Positions 24,631 to 33,394 of a stretch of DNA of 64,000 bases are shown in pieces; positions within the stretch are counted from its first letter, which is position 1, and each line of letters starts with the position of its first letter. The DNA is taken from NCBI RefSeq assembly GCF_000019785.1, contig NC_010524.1:744001-808000 (forward strand), read 5' to 3'. The notes beneath the pieces were generated by a model. The model had not been told where the DNA came from, searched no databases, and was given only the letters and a program-made list of their open reading frames with translations. Source of the DNA: Leptothrix cholodnii SP-6. GTDB taxonomy: Bacteria; Pseudomonadota; Gammaproteobacteria; Burkholderiales; Burkholderiaceae_C. The translations under genes were made by a program, and so were the position numbers.

Positions 24631-25527
24631 ATGGACCTGCGTGACCTGCGCTACTTCGAGACCATCGCCGAGCTGGAACACATCGGGCGCGCGACCGAAC
24701 GCCTGCATCGCACGCAGCCCGCGCTGACCAGCAGCGTGCGGCGTCTGGAGGAGGCGGTCGGCGCCCCCTTGTTCGAGAAGGCGGGACGGGGGATCCGGCT
24801 CACGCAAGCGGGCAAGGTCTTGCTCAAGTGGGCGCAGCGTGTGCGCTTCGATGTCGAGGATGCCCGCCGGGAGATCGGCGACATCGACCGTGGCCTGTCA
24901 GGCCACATCCGCATCGGCATCGTGCCGACCGCCGCCCAGTTCATCCTGCCGCCGGCCGCGCGGCAGCTGATGTCGGTGGCACCCGAGGTGACCCTGAGAA
25001 CGGTCGTCGGCCTGATCGACACGCTCAAGCCCTTGCTGCACGCCGGTGAACTCGACTTGATGGTCGCCACCGAAAGTCCCCCGGAGGCCGGGTTCACGTC
25101 GCAGCGCCTGGCCGAGGACCCCATCGTCGTGGCCGCCAGTGCGACGCATCCGATCTTCGCCAACCCGCCGACCTTGCGTGATCTGACGAAGTTTCGATGG
25201 GTTCTGCAGCCCCCAGGCGCACCCACGCGCGACTGGCTCGATCACACCTTCGATCGAAAACGCCTGCCGCGACCGCAAGTCCAGGTCGAGAGCACGATGT
25301 TGTTGATGCTGCCCGCGCTGATCGCCGAAACGGGACTCCTGAGCTTCATCTCGCGCCATCATCTCGGACCGTTCGAGAGCCGGTCGCCGCTCAAGGAAGT
25401 GCCGTTGAAGGAAACGACCATGCATCGGCGCCTGGTCGTGACCTACCGCGAGACCCGCTATCTGTTGCCCGCGGCCCGGTTGTTGATCTCGTTTCTGGGT
25501 GAGGCCGGCCACGGGGCCGGAGAATGA
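24631..25527 (+). CDS. LysR family transcriptional regulator
   Basis: A 298-residue LysR-type regulator: winged HTH at residues about 1-60 (LRDLRYFETIAELEHIGRATERLHRTQPALTSSVRRLEEAVGAPLFEK) and a periplasmic-binding-like effector domain from about residue 88 (GHIRIGIVPTAAQFILPPAARQL). ATG 24631 is preferred over the in-frame TTG 24604 because GGAG (24619-24622) lies eight bases before it and the HTH begins there. Divergent from the Bug-RraA-dehydrogenase operon, which it probably controls in response to the substrate or an intermediate. Confidence 0.94.
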   Translation: MDLRDLRYFETIAELEHIGRATERLHRTQPALTSSVRRLEEAVGAPLFEKAGRGIRLTQAGKVLLKWAQRVRFDVEDARREIGDIDRGLSGHIRIGIVPTAAQFILPPAARQLMSVAPEVTLRTVVGLIDTLKPLLHAGELDLMVATESPPEAGFTSQRLAEDPIVVAASATHPIFANPPTLRDLTKFRWVLQPPGAPTRDWLDHTFDRKRLPRPQVQVESTMLLMLPALIAETGLLSFISRHHLGPFESRSPLKEVPLKETTMHRRLVVTYRETRYLLPAARLLISFLGEAGHGAGE

Positions 25528-25620
25528 GGCCGTGTCTCGAAGGACAGGCGGTGAGCCTTGGGCCACTGAGCGTGCAGACGCGCCGAGAGCCGTGCAACCC
25601 ATTGCGTCGCGTCCTCGGCG

Positions 25621-26133
25621 TCAGTCCAGAGCGAAGCCGATGCGCTGGCTGCCCGTCCCCAATGCCTGCACGAGCCCATCCACCGGGGTGACGCGCCCGA
25701 TTCGCGTGTAGCTGTAGCTCGACGGAAAGGTCTTGTAGAACACCACCAAGGTGTCGCTGCCGTAAAGCATCACGTCACCGGTTCGGATCGTTCCCGGCCG
25801 TTGCGCGTGGGTCGGCAAGCTGTGCGGCAAGCGCACGTGCTTCTCGTTGTCGTTCAGGTCGGGCATGTCGAGCGTCAGCGGGAGCATCTGCGCAAACGCC
25901 CGCGCGGTCGGGTTGTTCTCCAGTGTCACGGCAAAGCGGTGCGTGCCGCCGATGGTCATCCACATGTGGGTCTTCTCCTGGGACGCCATGGCAGCTTGTG
26001 TGTGGCGGAGGTCGTCTGCGGCCAGGCTGCCGACGGTGCCCGTCGCGAGCGCGGCCGCCAAGCCGAGCCCCGCCGCATGGCGCCAGCGCCGGCCACCGAG
26101 ATCGAACGATGTGCGCAAGGCGGTCCCCTTCAT
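25621..26133 (-). CDS. exported cyclophilin-like fold protein
   Basis: A 170-residue protein with an N-terminal export signal (RRWRHAAGLGLAAALATGTVGSLA) and a C-terminal cyclophilin-like domain of the TM1367/DUF369 kind (Cyclophil_like): MWMTIGGTHRFAVTLENNPTARAFAQMLPLTLDM..., GDVMLYGSDTLVVFYKTFPSSYSYTRIGRV. These are structural relatives of cyclophilins without demonstrated isomerase activity. ATG 26133 is chosen because the signal region starts there. It follows the alpha/beta hydrolase by 84 bases on the same strand, so the two are probably co-expressed. Confidence 0.8.
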   Translation of the reverse strand: MKGTALRTSFDLGGRRWRHAAGLGLAAALATGTVGSLAADDLRHTQAAMASQEKTHMWMTIGGTHRFAVTLENNPTARAFAQMLPLTLDMPDLNDNEKHVRLPHSLPTHAQRPGTIRTGDVMLYGSDTLVVFYKTFPSSYSYTRIGRVTPVDGLVQALGTGSQRIGFALD

Positions 26134-26217
26134 GGCGTTCGTTTCGATGCCAGTTGTCGGTCCAGCGCCCGGCCCGCGCGCTGCGTCCAGGCGCGGCATG
26201 TCGCCCACCGCTTGCGT

Positions 26218-27324
26218 TCAGACATGGCCTGCCCCAGCCGGCTTCAGGTTCGTCTCGAAGAAGGCAGCCATCCTGTCGAACGGGATCACGTCCAGACGGT
26301 CATACAGATCGACGTGGTTGGCGCCGGGGATGATCAGCAGTTCCTTGGGCTGCGCCGCGGCCGCGAAGGCGGCTTCGCTGAAGTAGCGCGAGTGGGCCTT
26401 CTCGCCGTGGATGAGCAGCAGGGGCCGCGGCGCGATCTCGGCGATGGAGGTCATCAGCGGCGCATTCATGAACGACAGCGGCGTGGTGACCGTCCACGAG
26501 CTGTTCGAGTTGATCGCCCTCGGATGGAAGCCGCGCCGGCGCGACTTGTAGTAGCCCGCGTACTCCACCACGAAGGGCGGCTCGCCGCCTTTGAGCTCGA
26601 GGGACACCGGGCCGACCGCGGGGCTGCCCTTCTCCGCATCGACCCAGCGCTGGCGGCTCAGCTGCTCCAGCGCCTGCGCGCGCTGCGCGGGGGTCACGCT
26701 GTCGTTGTAGCCCTTGGACATGACGCGCGACATGTCGTACATGGTGCTTGCCACCACCGCCTTGACACGCTTGTCCACCGCCACCGCGTTGAGCGCGATG
26801 CCGCCCCAGCCGCAGATGCCGACCACGCCGATGCGCTCGCGGTCCACCAGCGGCTGCAGCCCGAGGAAGTCCACCGCGGCGCTGACGTCCTCGGTGTTGA
26901 TGTCGGGCGAGGCGACGTTGCGCGGCTGCCCGCCGCTTTCGCCGGTGAAAGAGGGATCGAAGGCGACCGTGGCGAAGCCTCGCTCGGCCAGCGTCTGCGC
27001 ATACAGCCCCGAGGACTGCTCCTTCACCGCGCCGAAGGGGCCGCACACCGCGAGCGCGGCCAGCTTGCGCCCGCCGGCGTTCTTCGGCACGTAGAGGTCG
27101 GCGGCCAGCGTGATGCCGTAGCGGTTCTTGAACGTCACCTTGTGGTGATCGACCTTGGGGCTCTTGGGGAAGGTCTTGTCCCAGACGATGGTCAGCGGCA
27201 TGGCAGGCTTTGCGGTTGAAGGGGTGGCGGGGTTCGCCAAGACCTCCCGGGAGGTGACGAGCGCTGCGGCCACGGCCGCGGCGGAACCTTGAAGAAAGCG
27301 CTTGCGAGACAGGGATGTGCTCAT
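26218..27324 (-). CDS. exported alpha/beta hydrolase with a cysteine nucleophile
   Basis: A 368-residue hydrolase with a Tat-like leader (SRKRFLQGSAAAVAAALV) and an alpha/beta fold of the dienelactone-hydrolase/XynC type: ITLAADLYVPKNAGGRKLAALAVCGPFG, RGFATVAFDPSFTGESGGQP, the nucleophile elbow GICGWGG (Cys where most esterases have Ser), an acid in the LLLIHGEKAH region and His in PGANHVDLYD. The Cys elbow recalls dienelactone hydrolase, although export is unusual for that enzyme. It is divergent from the AraC gene. Substrate unknown. Confidence 0.86.
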   Translation of the reverse strand: MSTSLSRKRFLQGSAAAVAAALVTSREVLANPATPSTAKPAMPLTIVWDKTFPKSPKVDHHKVTFKNRYGITLAADLYVPKNAGGRKLAALAVCGPFGAVKEQSSGLYAQTLAERGFATVAFDPSFTGESGGQPRNVASPDINTEDVSAAVDFLGLQPLVDRERIGVVGICGWGGIALNAVAVDKRVKAVVASTMYDMSRVMSKGYNDSVTPAQRAQALEQLSRQRWVDAEKGSPAVGPVSLELKGGEPPFVVEYAGYYKSRRRGFHPRAINSNSSWTVTTPLSFMNAPLMTSIAEIAPRPLLLIHGEKAHSRYFSEAAFAAAAQPKELLIIPGANHVDLYDRLDVIPFDRMAAFFETNLKPAGAGHV

Positions 27325-27529
27325 GGGGGTGGCTCCGAAGGATCCAATGCCTTGCGCCCACCGGACGGCGGGCTGGCGAAGCGCCTTGGATGCGTGGCAC
27401 CAATGTTCCGATCCGCAGCCGCCGAGCGGTAGACCGTTGCTGCAGAGTTCTTGCCTGATCCTCCAGAGGCCCGGACTGTGGCGTCGGATTCAGCTACCGT
27501 ACAAGCCCGTCGGCGAATGGGTCAATTCC

Positions 27530-28525
27530 ATGCAGAGCTCACCCGAAAGAGACCGTCGCAGCCGCATCGCAACGCTGCAGACTGACATCGCAGGCGTCAT
27601 CGAACGACACACACGCGGCCTGGCGGACTGCGCGACGCCCATGGCCGAACTCGGCCTCTTCCGGCGCGAGGCGCCGGCCCGTCCCGCGGTCTGCATGGTG
27701 CAGCCCAGCATCGTGATGGTGGCCCAGGGCACCAAGCGCCTGCTGGTCGGCGGTGAGGGCTACGTCTACGACGCCGAGCGGTTCCTGGTCACATCGCTGG
27801 ACCTGCCGGCCAACTCGGAGGTCATCGCTGCATCGGTGCCCAAGCCCTGCGTCGGCCTGGTGCTCAGGCTGGACGTCCGACTGCTCGCCGAACTGATCGC
27901 GCGGGAACCCGAGGCACCGCCGCGCGAACGTTCGCTGCAGGGCAGCGTCGGTGTCGGCGGGGTCACGGCGGCGATGCTGGAGCCGATCGCGCGCCTGCTG
28001 GCGCTGCTCGACGAACCGGCGGCCATCCCCGTGCTCGCCCCCTTGATCCAGCGGGAGATCCACTACCGGCTGCTGGCCACCGACCAGGCGCCCCGTTTGC
28101 GACAGATCGTGTCCGTCGGCAGCCAGAGCCACCGCGTCGCGCGGGCGATCGACTGGCTGAAGATGCACTACGTCGAGCCCCTTCGGGTCGAGGACCTGGC
28201 AGCCCGGGCCCAGATGAGCGTGTCGGGCCTGCACCACCACTTCAAGCAGCTCACCGGCTTGAGTCCGCTGCAGTTCCAGAAGTGGTTGCGGCTGAACGAA
28301 GCGCGACGGCTGATGCTGAGCGATGGCGCGGAAGCCGCGACCGCTGCTTTCAGCGTCGGCTACGAGAGCCCGTCGCAGTTCAGCCGTGAATACGCCAGGC
28401 TGTTCGGCGCGCCACCACGGCGGGACGTCGAGGCGCTGCGGCCAGGCCGTGGCGCGCAGATGTCGGGACCGGCGGCGCCAGGACGCCATCGCCGATCGAT
28501 GGCCGCAGCCGGTGCAGCAGGGTAG
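27530..28525 (+). CDS. AraC family transcriptional regulator with AraC_N domain
   Basis: A 331-residue regulator: an N-terminal AraC_N-type (PF06719) sensor domain (PARPAVCMVQPSIVMVAQGTKRLLVGGEGYVYDAERFLVTSLDLPA) and two C-terminal HTH motifs (RVEDLAARAQMSVSGLHHHFKQLTG and AATAAFSVGYESPSQFSREYARLFG). The frame is open from 27302; ATG 27530 fits the family start. It is transcribed away from the hydrolase/cyclophilin-like pair, which it likely regulates. The C-terminal about 35 residues after the HTH are Pro/Arg/Ala-rich and not part of the domain. Confidence 0.92.
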   Translation: MQSSPERDRRSRIATLQTDIAGVIERHTRGLADCATPMAELGLFRREAPARPAVCMVQPSIVMVAQGTKRLLVGGEGYVYDAERFLVTSLDLPANSEVIAASVPKPCVGLVLRLDVRLLAELIAREPEAPPRERSLQGSVGVGGVTAAMLEPIARLLALLDEPAAIPVLAPLIQREIHYRLLATDQAPRLRQIVSVGSQSHRVARAIDWLKMHYVEPLRVEDLAARAQMSVSGLHHHFKQLTGLSPLQFQKWLRLNEARRLMLSDGAEAATAAFSVGYESPSQFSREYARLFGAPPRRDVEALRPGRGAQMSGPAAPGRHRRSMAAAGAAG

Positions 28526-28617
28526 CGCGCGCCGCGGTCCGTTGGGTGCAAGAGCTGTCGCGCCAGTCTGAAGTGGCGCATCGTGCCGGCTGTCATGGGC
28601 ATTCTTCTTCGTTCTCG

Positions 28618-29380
28618 TCAGCTACAGCTCCCGGGCGCGGACTTCTCCAGGAACAGCAACCTGAAGTCTCTGCATGCGTCACCTTCAGCCTGGTGCGCGC
28701 GGTGGTGGGCGATGCGTTCGGCGATGACGTGCGCGTCGCGCGCCACGCCCGAGAAACGGCCCGAGCCCCAGGTGTGCAGCCACGGCCGGCCGATGAAATA
28801 CAGGCCCGGCACGCGGGTCACGCCGCGCTCGTGCACCGGGTGCCCGCGGCCGGTGAACACCGGCGCGTCGAGCTGATGCCCGAACCGGCCAGCGACAGCG
28901 TCTCGCGCTCCTGCGCGGGCGCCCACACCGGCTCGTACACGCCGCCCGCGGGCGCATCGAGGCCCTTCTCGGCGATGGGTCTGTCGATGGCGGCATTGAT
29001 GCCGTTGTAGATGCGGTCGGCCTGGTCGAGCGTGGCGCCCAGCTGCGGCGCAAACCGCAGGCTGGCGCCGCCCGCGACCACCAGCCGGGCGTCGGCCCAG
29101 GCGGCCTCGCTGCGGCGCAAGCGGGCGAAGGCGTGCAGCAGGCGCGGCGTGTTCTTGCGCTGCTCCACGCCGCCCACCAGCAGGCAGACCGGCCCGGTGT
29201 GGGCAGGCAGCCCCAGCGCCGCCACCCGCCCCGCCTCGGCCAGGCGTGGCAGCAGGTCGAGGTCGGCACGCAGACGCTCGGCCGGGGCCTCGGTCGACGC
29301 GTTCCAGAACGGATACGGGTCCTGCCACTGGCCACGCAGATCGACCGCCACCAGCAACGGGTCACCCGGCTGCGCCGCGA
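28618..29380 (-). pseudogene. composite remnant of three genes resembling the Nit1C cluster
   Basis: Three pieces of different proteins are joined. Roughly 29226-29380 resembles the AIR-synthase-related sll0787 family ([40 protein letters not shown]). Roughly 29050-29225 matches the MSMEG_0565-type glycosyltransferase ([34 protein letters not shown]). Roughly 28618-29049 matches the end of the MSMEG_0569-type flavoprotein ([21 protein letters not shown], then [20 protein letters not shown]). The flavoprotein part is itself broken near 28875 by a deletion with frame change. Nothing here can be functional. Family names are from memory and need a profile search. Confidence 0.72.
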
Positions 29381-29397
29381 AGCTGCTGATGAGCTGC

Positions 29398-29445
29398 GCT
29401 ACAGCGTCCCGCTGATCGAGGACGACGCCTACGGCATGCTCACGC
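29398..29445 (+). pseudogene. short aminotransferase-like fragment
   Basis: On the plus strand about 16 codons read [15 protein letters not shown], the pyridoxal-enzyme segment VPLIEDDxYG of MocR-type and class I/II aminotransferases. The intact MocR gene nearby (minus strand) has its own VPLIEDDVYGEL, so this is a second, separate copy. Flanking codons do not extend the match. It is probably a scrap of a lost paralogue at a deletion junction; chance similarity over so few residues cannot be excluded. Confidence 0.4.
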
Positions 29446-29501
29446 GCGAAGACTGCGGGCGTGCGTTGCCGGCGGTGGTGGACGCCCTGCCCACGTGGCC
29501 G

Positions 29502-30950
29502 TCAACGGCCCGCCGCCATCTCGCAGGCCAGCTCGCCCAGCGTGCGCAAGGCCGCGTCCACGCGCGGGTCGTCCGGGTGGCCCACATTGAGCCGCAGGTG
29601 GTGCGCAAAGCGCGCATCGGCCGAGAACAGCACGCCCGGTGCGGTGCTGATCGACAGCGCCATCGCGCGCCGGTGCAGCGTGACGCCATCGACGGCCTCG
29701 GGCAGGTCGAGCCACAGGAAGTAGCCGCCGCTGGGCCGCGTCACGCGCGTGCCGGCGGGGAAGTGCCGCTCGATCAGCCGCAGCGCCCGCCGCTGCTGTG
29801 CGGCCAGCGCTGCCCGCAGCTGGCGCAGGTGCCGGTCGTAGACGCCCTGGCCGAGGTAGTCGGCCAAGGCCATCTGCGGCGGCAACGCGGTCGCCAGCGA
29901 GCTCATCATCTTGAGCCGCTGCACCTGGGCGGTGTAGCGCCCGGCGGCGGCCCAGCCGACTCGGTAGCCCGGCGCCAGGCATTTGGAGAACGACGCGCAA
30001 TGCAGCACGCCACCGTCGCGGTCGAAGGCCTTGGCGGGCAGGGGACGGCGCGCACCGGCGTGCAATTCGCCGTACACGTCGTCCTCGATCAGTGGCACGC
30101 GGTGACGTGCCAGCAGTTCGACCAGCGCCTGCTTGCGCGCGGCGGGCATCAGCGCACCGAGCGGGTTCTGGAAGCTGGGCATGAACCAGCAGGCGGCCAC
30201 CGGCTGCGCGGCCAGCAGGGCTTCCAGCGCGGCCAGATCGACCCCCTCTTGCGGATCGGTGCGCACCTCCACCGCCTGCAGGTGCAGGCGTTCCAGCGCA
30301 TGCAGCGCGGCATAGAAGGTGGGCGACTCGACCACCACCACGTCACCCGGCTGCGTGACGGCCTGCAGGCACAGGTTGAGCGCCTCCATCGCGCCGTTGG
30401 TGATGACGAGTTCGTCGTCGGCGAGCGCCACGCCGTGCAGCGCGTAACGGCGTCGCAGGGCCTGGCGCAGTCCGTCGTCGCCCGACAGCAGCGCGCCGGT
30501 GATCTGCGCCGGCCCGAGCTTGCGCATGGTGCGTGCGCCGCTGCGCGCCAGCGCCTCGAACGGAAACAGGTGCGCCGCCGGAAACGCCGAACCCAGCGGC
30601 ACCACGCCGGGCCGGGAGGTCGAACCCAGCAGGTCGAACACCAGGGCGCTGACGGCCACCGGCTGCGCGGTCGACGAGGCGGGTGCGGCTCGCGGTGGCG
30701 CCCGCAGGGCCCGCCGCGGCGTGCACACGAAGTAGCCCGAGCGCGGCCGTGCCTCGATCAGGCCCTCGGCCTCCAGCTGTCCGTAGGCATGGAACACGGT
30801 GGCCGGGCTGAGGCCGCGTTCGCGACAGGTCTCGCGCACCGAGGGCAGGCGATCGCCCGGGCGCAGCACGCCGGACCGCATGGCCTCGCCGAGGTCATCG
30901 GCGAGCTGCTGGTAGCGCGGCAAGGCGGTGGGGTTGTCCATGGTGAGCAT
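29502..30950 (-). CDS. MocR/PdxR-type regulator (GntR HTH fused to aminotransferase-like domain)
   Basis: A 482-residue chimeric regulator: GntR winged HTH at about residues 10-80 (LPRYQQLADDLGEAMRSGVLRPGDRLPSVRETC...SPATVFHAYGQLEAEGLIEARPRSGYFV) and a fold-type I aminotransferase domain with PSFQNPLGA, VPLIEDDVYGEL and the PLP-binding Lys in CASFSKCLAPGYRVGW. Such regulators bind PLP and control vitamin B6, GABA, taurine or other amino-acid genes. No pdxST, gab or tau genes are adjacent. ATG 30950 lies within an inverted-repeat arm; ATG 30941 is an alternative start. Confidence 0.93.
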   Translation of the reverse strand: MLTMDNPTALPRYQQLADDLGEAMRSGVLRPGDRLPSVRETCRERGLSPATVFHAYGQLEAEGLIEARPRSGYFVCTPRRALRAPPRAAPASSTAQPVAVSALVFDLLGSTSRPGVVPLGSAFPAAHLFPFEALARSGARTMRKLGPAQITGALLSGDDGLRQALRRRYALHGVALADDELVITNGAMEALNLCLQAVTQPGDVVVVESPTFYAALHALERLHLQAVEVRTDPQEGVDLAALEALLAAQPVAACWFMPSFQNPLGALMPAARKQALVELLARHRVPLIEDDVYGELHAGARRPLPAKAFDRDGGVLHCASFSKCLAPGYRVGWAAAGRYTAQVQRLKMMSSLATALPPQMALADYLGQGVYDRHLRQLRAALAAQQRRALRLIERHFPAGTRVTRPSGGYFLWLDLPEAVDGVTLHRRAMALSISTAPGVLFSADARFAHHLRLNVGHPDDPRVDAALRTLGELACEMAAGR

Positions 30951-30996
30951 CTGATGCTATCGAATATCGATGGATCTGAATCTACCGGATCAGATG
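30948..30996. promoter_or_regulatory. nested dyads between the MocR gene and the ACAD-like gene
   Basis: An outer inverted repeat CATCTGAT (30948-30955) / ATCAGATG (30989-30996) encloses a central palindrome ATCGA-ATA-TCGAT (30959-30971). It covers the MocR start codon and the start of the divergent gene, a likely operator for self-regulation by the MocR protein, whose relatives bind repeated sites at divergent promoters. Confidence 0.5.
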
Positions 30997-31692
30997 CGGG
31001 CCTCGGATGATGCCGCCATGCACAGCCAGACCGCCTTTTCGCACCCGGTGCCGCCCACGTCCGTTCCCGCTGCGTCGATCCGCAGCCCGGACGCCTTTCA
31101 ACGCGTGATCGACAGCTGCCTGCTGCGCTGCGCGGTGCCGCCGGAGCTGGGGGGGCTCGGTGGCCCGATCAGCGCGCTGCACGACGGCGCGCAGCGTCTG
31201 GCCGCAGACTGCCCGGCGGCGGCCTGGGTGCTGTGGGCGCAGCGGCTGGCGATCGAGGCGCTGGTGCAGTCGCGCAATGCCGGTCTGCGCGACTTCATCC
31301 TGCCCGATCTGCTCGCCGGCGAGCGCGCCGGCACCTTGCCGCTCAGCCTGGGCCGCAACCCCGTGCAAGCGATCGACACGGGCCGCGGCTGGCGGCTGCA
31401 CGGCCGCCTCGTGTGTGCATCCAACTGGCAGTGGGTCGGCCATTCGGTGGCCGTGCCGGTGCAGTTCGGGGCCGATCCGGCGGGCGTCGCCTGGGTCTGG
31501 CTGCGCGGTGAAGAAGACGGCCTGGACATCGCGCCGCCGACCCATGCCGACGCACGGCCCGGCAGCCAAACGGCCGAGCTCACGCTGCGCGGCGTGTACT
31601 TCCGTGAGGACGAATGGCTGGCCGGCGCCGAACTCGCCGCGCTGATCGACCCGATCGACCAGGCCCTGCGGCCTACCTTGCGCGATCGCTGA
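30970..31692 (+). pseudogene. truncated acyl-CoA-dehydrogenase-like gene
   Basis: A 240-codon frame whose residues about 55-225 resemble the N-terminal and middle domains of acyl-CoA dehydrogenases: CAVPPELGGLGGP, AADCPAAAWVLWAQRLAIEAL, then the beta domain (GWRLHGRLVCASNWQWVGHSVAVPVQF, GLDIAPPTHADARPGSQTAELTLRGVYFREDEW). The C-terminal four-helix domain that completes the FAD site is missing; after AALIDPIDQ the frame ends about 60 bases before ccoG. Family length is about 380-400. A deletion next to ccoG would explain this. The first start (30970) overlaps the candidate operator; ATG 31018 is an alternative. Confidence 0.6.
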
Positions 31693-31754
31693 ACACCGAC
31701 GACATCTCGCCCCGCTTTTCCATTGAACATGGCGCCCTGACCGGGCGCTGCACC

Positions 31755-33182
31755 ATGTCCGCCTCGCCCCGCAAGATCATTCCGCTGGTTCCCCTGAACC
31801 CGCTCGGCCCGCCCGAACAGAAGATCCAGGCCCGTGCCGTCACCGGCCGCCACGCGCGCTGGCGCTGGGCGATGGTGTGGCTCACGCAGGCGTTCTTCTA
31901 CGGCCTGCCGTGGCTGAACTTCAACCAGCGCCAGGCGGTGCTGTTCGACGTGGCGGGCGGGCGCTTCTACCTGTTCGGCGCGGTGCTCTATCCGCAGGAC
32001 CTGATCTACCTGACCGCGCTGCTGGTGCTGTGCGCGCTGCTGCTGTTCGCGGCCACGGCGCTGGCCGGGCGCGTGTGGTGCGGCTTCGCCTGCCCGCAGA
32101 CGGTCTACACGCAGATCTTCCAGTGGCTGGAGCTGCGCATCGAAGGCGATCGGCTGGCCCGCATGCGTCTGGACGCGCAAGCCTGGGACGCCGGGAAGCT
32201 GCGCCTGCGCACGGGCAAGCACCTGGCCTGGGCGGCCGTCAGCCTGTGGACGGGCTTGACCTTCGTGGGCTGGTTCACGCCGATCCGCGACCTGTCGACG
32301 GGCCTGCTGACCGCAAGCGGCATCGGTCCGTGGGAGGTCTTCTGGGTGCTGTTCTACAGCCTTGCCACCTACGGCAACGCCGGCTACCTGCGCGAGAAGG
32401 TGTGCCAGCACATGTGCCCCTACGGCCGCTTCCAGGGCTCGATGCTCGACCGCGACACCCTCATCGTCGGCTACGACAGCGCCCGGGGTGAACCGCGCGG
32501 TGCACGCGCGCGTGGCAGCGACGCCCAGGCGCTCAAGCTCGGCAGCTGCGTGGACTGCACGATCTGCGTGCAGGTCTGCCCGGTCGGCATCGACATCCGC
32601 GAGGGACTGCAAGCCCCCTGCATCAGCTGCGGCCTGTGCATCGACGCCTGCGACACCGTGATGGACAAGCTGCAGGCGCCACGCGGGCTGATCCGGTTTG
32701 CCTCGCAGCGTGAACTGGCGGGTGAGGCCGCGGCGGTGGGCTGGCGTGCGCAGTGGCGGCGCCCGCGCGTGCGGATCTACGCGGCACTGCTGCTGGGCGT
32801 GAGTGCTGCGCTGATGCTGGGCTTTGCCTCGCGCCCGACCTTGCGGGTCGATGCGATCCGCGACCGCGGCGTGCTTGCACGCCAGGGCGAAGACGGCCGC
32901 ATCACCAATGTCTACCGACTGCAGGTGATGAACGCCAGCGAGCGGGCTCGGCGCATCGAGGTGCGGGTGGACGGGACGCCGGGCTTGCAGGTGGATACGC
33001 AGGTCGGCCGCACCCTGCTTGCTGCGCAGGCCCTGACCCTGCCGGTCACCCTCAGCTTGCCGCCCGCGCAGGCCGTGTCGCTGGCGGGGCGGATCGTGCC
33101 GATCCGGCTGCGGGTGGTGGACCTGGATCATGCGGCGCAGGAATTCGCCGCGGCCGACTCGACTTTCGTGATACCGCATTGA
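31755..33182 (+). CDS. ccoG: cytochrome c oxidase accessory protein CcoG/FixG
   Basis: CcoG is a membrane ferredoxin-like protein that reduces copper during cbb3 oxidase assembly. The 475-residue protein has five or so hydrophobic segments (for example FYLFGAVLYPQDLIYLTALLVL and LGVSAALMLGFA), the CGFACPQTVYTQIFQWLE motif, ferredoxin clusters CVDCTICVQVCPVG and CISCGLCIDACD, and a C-terminal immunoglobulin-like IgFixG domain (residues about 360-475). ATG 31755 is chosen by homology. The cbb3 structural genes (ccoNOPQ) and ccoI/ccoS are not adjacent, which is unusual. It is the last gene before the right boundary of the accessory region. Confidence 0.94.
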   Translation: MSASPRKIIPLVPLNPLGPPEQKIQARAVTGRHARWRWAMVWLTQAFFYGLPWLNFNQRQAVLFDVAGGRFYLFGAVLYPQDLIYLTALLVLCALLLFAATALAGRVWCGFACPQTVYTQIFQWLELRIEGDRLARMRLDAQAWDAGKLRLRTGKHLAWAAVSLWTGLTFVGWFTPIRDLSTGLLTASGIGPWEVFWVLFYSLATYGNAGYLREKVCQHMCPYGRFQGSMLDRDTLIVGYDSARGEPRGARARGSDAQALKLGSCVDCTICVQVCPVGIDIREGLQAPCISCGLCIDACDTVMDKLQAPRGLIRFASQRELAGEAAAVGWRAQWRRPRVRIYAALLLGVSAALMLGFASRPTLRVDAIRDRGVLARQGEDGRITNVYRLQVMNASERARRIEVRVDGTPGLQVDTQVGRTLLAAQALTLPVTLSLPPAQAVSLAGRIVPIRLRVVDLDHAAQEFAAADSTFVIPH

Positions 33183-33394
33183 GCCACCCGTGATCGGCCG
33201 GTGCGCACCCGTTCGGGCATCTGCTGGCCAAACGCCGCCGGGTACGCAGGCCTGGTCCTGGCCATGGTGGCCTCGTTGTCGTCGCAGGGCAAGGTGTGCG
33301 TGAAAGCGGGGCAACTTCACAAGCTACAGTCACGGGACTGCTGTCGCTTGCGACCAGCGCCTTCTGAGCAGCGCTGCGAGACAGAGACCATCTG

